Assembly (NCBI GenBank): GCA_944384475.1
Contig: CALWTN010000020.1
Span: 1-15,561, forward strand
Source: an uncultured Clostridia bacterium
Lineage (GTDB): Bacteria; Bacillota; Clostridia; Christensenellales; UBA1242
Direction of reading: 5' to 3'
Length of the DNA stretch: 15,561 bases
Both the position numbers and the translations under genes were made by a program. A model generated the notes under the pieces. The model did not search any database. It saw nothing but the letters and a program-made list of their open reading frames with translations, and was not told where the DNA came from. Below, piece after piece: positions 13,614 to 15,561 of the stretch (position 1 is the first letter of the stretch; each line of letters opens with the position of its first letter).

Positions 13614-14531
13614 ATGGCACTTGGTTTATTTAAAAGTGAAAAAGTTGTAGACCCAACCATTCATGACGCAGAAGAGAACATTAATATTTCAATGGGTGTG
13701 CATATATTAAGCGACTGTAAAAATGTCAGCGTGTCTGGCAAAGCAATAATTTTGGAAGCGATCAACACAACCTTTAAAGAGGTGAGTGGCAAAGCTTTTA
13801 TTCAAATGTTTGATAATTGTTCGATAGAATGTCTTTATGGAAAGGCAAGGATAGGTTTGCTTAAAAGCGGCTACATCGGGAGCGTTTCAGGTAAGGCAAA
13901 AATCACAACCATCAACAACTGCATAATTGACTATGTTTCAGGCAAGGCAAAAGTAGGCACTATGAATGATGGCTACATCAGATTTTTGGATGATAAATCA
14001 GAGCTTGCAACCATGACAAAAGGCAGAATTATGTTTATAAGAGGCAAGGCAAGAATCGTTACTTTGATTGACGGTGAAATAACTGGGCTTGAAGATAATG
14101 CTGAGCTTGTAAGCATGATGAACGGAAAGATAACCTATTCGCTTAACGATTCAAAAGTTGGAACAATCAACAATGGGCAAATCAATTTGATTGCAGATAA
14201 TGCCGAAATTTCAACCCTGAATAAAGGCGAAGTGAACGAGATGCTGGGCTCTAGCATGATTTCTGCAAATATGGAGGGCAATATCAAACACATTTGCAGC
14301 AATGCACTCATCGTTTACAGCCCTGATCAAAGTGAAAAGAGAAGGGAAGAATTCAAGAAAAATAAAGAAGAACTCAAAAAGTCTTTGGAAGAGCAACAAA
14401 TTAAACCAACCCAAATGAAAATCGAACTCACGCAAGAAGATAAAACAGAAGAAGCAAAACCACAAGAGGGAGTTGTGGAAGAAAAGGTGGTTTCACAAAA
14501 GAAAAAGGTTTCTAAATCAAAAAAATCATAA
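13614..14531 (+). CDS. 17-residue-repeat protein, probable cytoplasmic beta-solenoid
   Basis: I do not recognise this 305-aa protein as a named family. After a 32-residue leader, residues 33-236 divide into twelve consecutive 17-residue units with no insertion or deletion. A typical unit is NNCIIDYVSGKAKVGTM; another is TKGRIMFIRGKARIVTL. Hydrophobic residues recur at unit positions 5, 8, 14 and 17, a small residue (mostly Ala) at 12, and Gly with Lys at 10-11 in the earlier units. Regular rungs of this size with buried Ile/Val and small turn residues are what a beta-solenoid looks like; bactofilins have rungs of similar size, but I see no clear bactofilin signature. Residues 237-305 form a Lys/Glu-rich tail ending in a basic stretch. 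There is no signal peptide or membrane helix, so it should be cytoplasmic. A metal-permease gene follows 16 bases downstream, probably co-transcribed. Confidence 0.85.
   Translation: MALGLFKSEKVVDPTIHDAEENINISMGVHILSDCKNVSVSGKAIILEAINTTFKEVSGKAFIQMFDNCSIECLYGKARIGLLKSGYIGSVSGKAKITTINNCIIDYVSGKAKVGTMNDGYIRFLDDKSELATMTKGRIMFIRGKARIVTLIDGEITGLEDNAELVSMMNGKITYSLNDSKVGTINNGQINLIADNAEISTLNKGEVNEMLGSSMISANMEGNIKHICSNALIVYSPDQSEKRREEFKKNKEELKKSLEEQQIKPTQMKIELTQEDKTEEAKPQEGVVEEKVVSQKKKVSKSKKS
13710..14321 (+). repeat. Twelve tandem 51-base coding repeats (17 aa each)
   Basis: The region is exactly 12 x 51 bases. At the DNA level the copies are diverged but still recognisable through the recurrent block encoding (S)GKA(K/R): for example GTTTCAGGTAAGGCAAAA at 13883, then GTTTCAGGCAAGGCAAAA at 13934, 51 bases apart. 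The reading frame and period hold without a single indel, which indicates selection on the protein repeat rather than recent slippage. Confidence 0.85.
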
Positions 14532-14547
14532 TAGGAACTTTTAAACT

Positions 14548-15459
14548 ATGCAAATTTTTTCGGCTGCACTTTTAGATGCGCTGCTTGACACGCTTAAAGT
14601 TTTGCCTATATTATATTTAGCATATTTACTGGTGGCGTATATATCTCACTCTAAAAGTGGTAATTTTACAAAATTTTTAAATAAATCTAAAAAAGCGGGG
14701 CCAGCAGTTGGCGCTTTTTTAGGTTGTATACCACAATGCGGGTTTTCTTCGGTGATGTCGGATCTTTATTCAAAGCGAGCAATCACGCTTGGCACATTGT
14801 TTGCGGTTTTTATAGCGACATCAGATGAAGCCATACCAATCATGATTGCAAATCCAAGTTTTATAATTGACCTTATAATTTTATTAGCTTTGAAAATCGT
14901 GTTTGCTTTATTCTTTGGATATTTGGTTGATTTAGTGCTGTGTATGTTTGAAAGAAGAAAAAAGCCATTTGAATCAGAACCTATTTTGGCAGAAGAGCTT
15001 GAACATACGCATGATCATTGTTCTTGCCATGGACATGGAGATAGAAAGGGGCATTGCAACGAAAAAAATATTTTTCTTGACGCACTGCATCACTCGCTCA
15101 ACATCGCTTTATATATTTTTATTGCAACATTATTTATAAATATCATTGTTGAGGCGGTTGGGCTTGAAAGTTTGACTGCTTGGTTTGGCGGAAATGTGTA
15201 TATTCAAATATTGCTTGCAGGGGTGATAGGTTTAATTCCAAACTGTGCTTCGTCAGTGTTTTTGGTTGAGCTTTATATAAACGGCGGAATTGCTTTCTCT
15301 GCAATGTTTGCTGGACTGTGTGCTAGTGCAGGAGTTGGGCTTGTGATATTGTTCACAAAAAATCGAGGCAAAAGACAGCTGCTTCAAAACCTTGCTATTG
15401 TTGGCTTGCTTTATGTGTTTGGCGTGATTGCAGGAGTTGTTGTAAGTTTGTTTTATTAA
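14548..15459 (+). CDS. ArsP_2/DUF2899-type membrane permease with His-rich loop (putative metal exporter)
   Basis: A 303-aa integral membrane protein resembling the putative 10-TM heavy-metal exporter family (ArsP_2, DUF2899; also called putative manganese transporter). The first half carries GAFLGCIPQCGFSSVMSDLY (55-74), then GTLFAVFIATSDEA (82-95). The second half repeats this as GVIGLIPNCASSVFLVELY (225-243), then AMFAGLCASAGVG, so the protein is an internal duplication with Pro-x-Cys in each half (Cys64, Cys233). Between the halves a hydrophilic loop (about 135-175) holds HTHDHCSCHGHG and a further His and Cys, an obvious soft-metal-binding segment. The substrate metal is not readable from sequence. 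AGGAA (14533-14537) lies 10 bases before the ATG, and the gene is 16 bases after the solenoid gene, in the same operon. Confidence 0.82.
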   Translation: MQIFSAALLDALLDTLKVLPILYLAYLLVAYISHSKSGNFTKFLNKSKKAGPAVGAFLGCIPQCGFSSVMSDLYSKRAITLGTLFAVFIATSDEAIPIMIANPSFIIDLIILLALKIVFALFFGYLVDLVLCMFERRKKPFESEPILAEELEHTHDHCSCHGHGDRKGHCNEKNIFLDALHHSLNIALYIFIATLFINIIVEAVGLESLTAWFGGNVYIQILLAGVIGLIPNCASSVFLVELYINGGIAFSAMFAGLCASAGVGLVILFTKNRGKRQLLQNLAIVGLLYVFGVIAGVVVSLFY

Positions 15460-15502
15460 CAATATATTTGGTGTATTATGTCATAATAGCCACTATATAT
15501 TG
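15460..15502. repeat. 43-bp interrupted palindrome between the permease gene and tRNA-Pro
   Basis: CAATATAT (15460-15467) and ATATATTG (15495-15502) are inverted copies. Inside them TATTATG-T-CATAATA (15474-15488) is a perfect 7-1-7 palindrome. Both share the same centre, base 15481. It may be a protein-binding site or a weak AT-rich hairpin at the 3' end of the permease gene. No U-tract follows, so it is not a classical terminator. The tRNA promoter must also lie here; TATATA at 15494-15499 could be its -10. Confidence 0.5.
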
Positions 15503-15506
15503 ATTT

Positions 15507-15561
15507 CGGGGTGTAGCGCAGTTGGTAGCGCGCATGGTTCGGGACCATGAGGTCGTGGGTT
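15507..15561 (+). tRNA. tRNA-Pro(CGG), 3' end cut by window
   Basis: The acceptor 5' strand is CGGGGTG (15507-15513). The D-arm has GCGC stems at 15516-15519 and 15528-15531 around AGTTGGTA. The anticodon stem CATGG/CCATG (15533-15537, 15545-15549) encloses loop TTCGGGA, giving anticodon CGG at 15540-15542, which reads the Pro codon CCG. The variable loop AGGTC and the 5' half of the T-stem (GTGGG) are present; the T-loop and acceptor 3' strand lie beyond the edge. The G37 after the anticodon and the CGGGGTG acceptor are typical of bacterial tRNA-Pro. Confidence 0.93.

Noticed and set aside
13710..14321. The tandem coding repeats as a CRISPR-like or satellite array
   Set aside because: Units are contiguous without spacers, diverged at DNA level and kept in frame; they are a protein repeat.
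13614..14321. Calling the solenoid protein a bactofilin
   Set aside because: Rung length is similar, but the bactofilin DUF583 glycine/valine pattern is not clearly present and the repeat domain is about twice as long. It is kept as a possible relative only.

Overview
The window reads as ordinary chromosome from a low-GC bacterium, most likely a member of the Bacillota (Clostridia-like, possibly an uncultured gut lineage). The DNA is clearly AT-rich, Shine-Dalgarno sequences are strong (AAAGGAG, GGAGG), promoters follow the TTGACA/TATAAT consensus with 17-bp spacers, and TGA is used as a stop (end of recX), so the standard bacterial code applies. There is no insertion sequence, integrase, phage gene or CRISPR array. 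No stretch longer than 300 bases lacks a gene; the largest non-coding gaps are about 80-110 bases and hold promoters, operators or terminators.

Layout, left to right. (1) 1-1810, plus strand: a tight housekeeping operon, tyrS (3'-part only) - yigZ-like - recX - acpS, with overlaps of 1, 10 and 17 bases. (2) 1841-2257: a 109-aa gene of unknown function with its own consensus promoter and a hairpin terminator. (3) 2272-3300, minus strand: a lipoprotein solute-binding protein of the NMT1/SsuA type, with no permease or ATPase gene beside it. (4) 3360-3666, plus: a monocistronic 76-aa two-helix membrane protein with consensus promoter and terminator. (5) 3728-7125, plus: valS, then a membrane protein resembling DUF2238/YjdF with an Asn/Lys-rich tail. 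(6) 13508 down to 7157, minus: a four-gene operon encoding two halves of a heterodimeric ABC exporter, a MacB-like ABC ATPase-permease fusion and a sugar-phosphate nucleotidyltransferase. (7) 13614-15459, plus: a cytoplasmic protein made of twelve gapless 17-residue repeats (probable beta-solenoid), followed 16 bases later by a His-rich ArsP_2/DUF2899-type metal permease. (8) 15507 to the end: a tRNA-Pro(CGG), cut by the window edge.

The parts most worth a second look are at the right. The 105-bp divergent region 13509-13613 carries a consensus minus-strand promoter whose predicted start site falls on the ATG of the first exporter gene (a leaderless start). That promoter sits inside a 36-bp inverted repeat built from two TTTTGNNCAAAA dyads, which looks like a repressor operator controlling the efflux operon. 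The two exporter halves have complementary degenerate sites (Walker B Asp in one, VSQGQ signature in the other), as expected of a TM287/288-type pair. The solenoid protein and its coupling to the metal permease are the best candidates for something undescribed.
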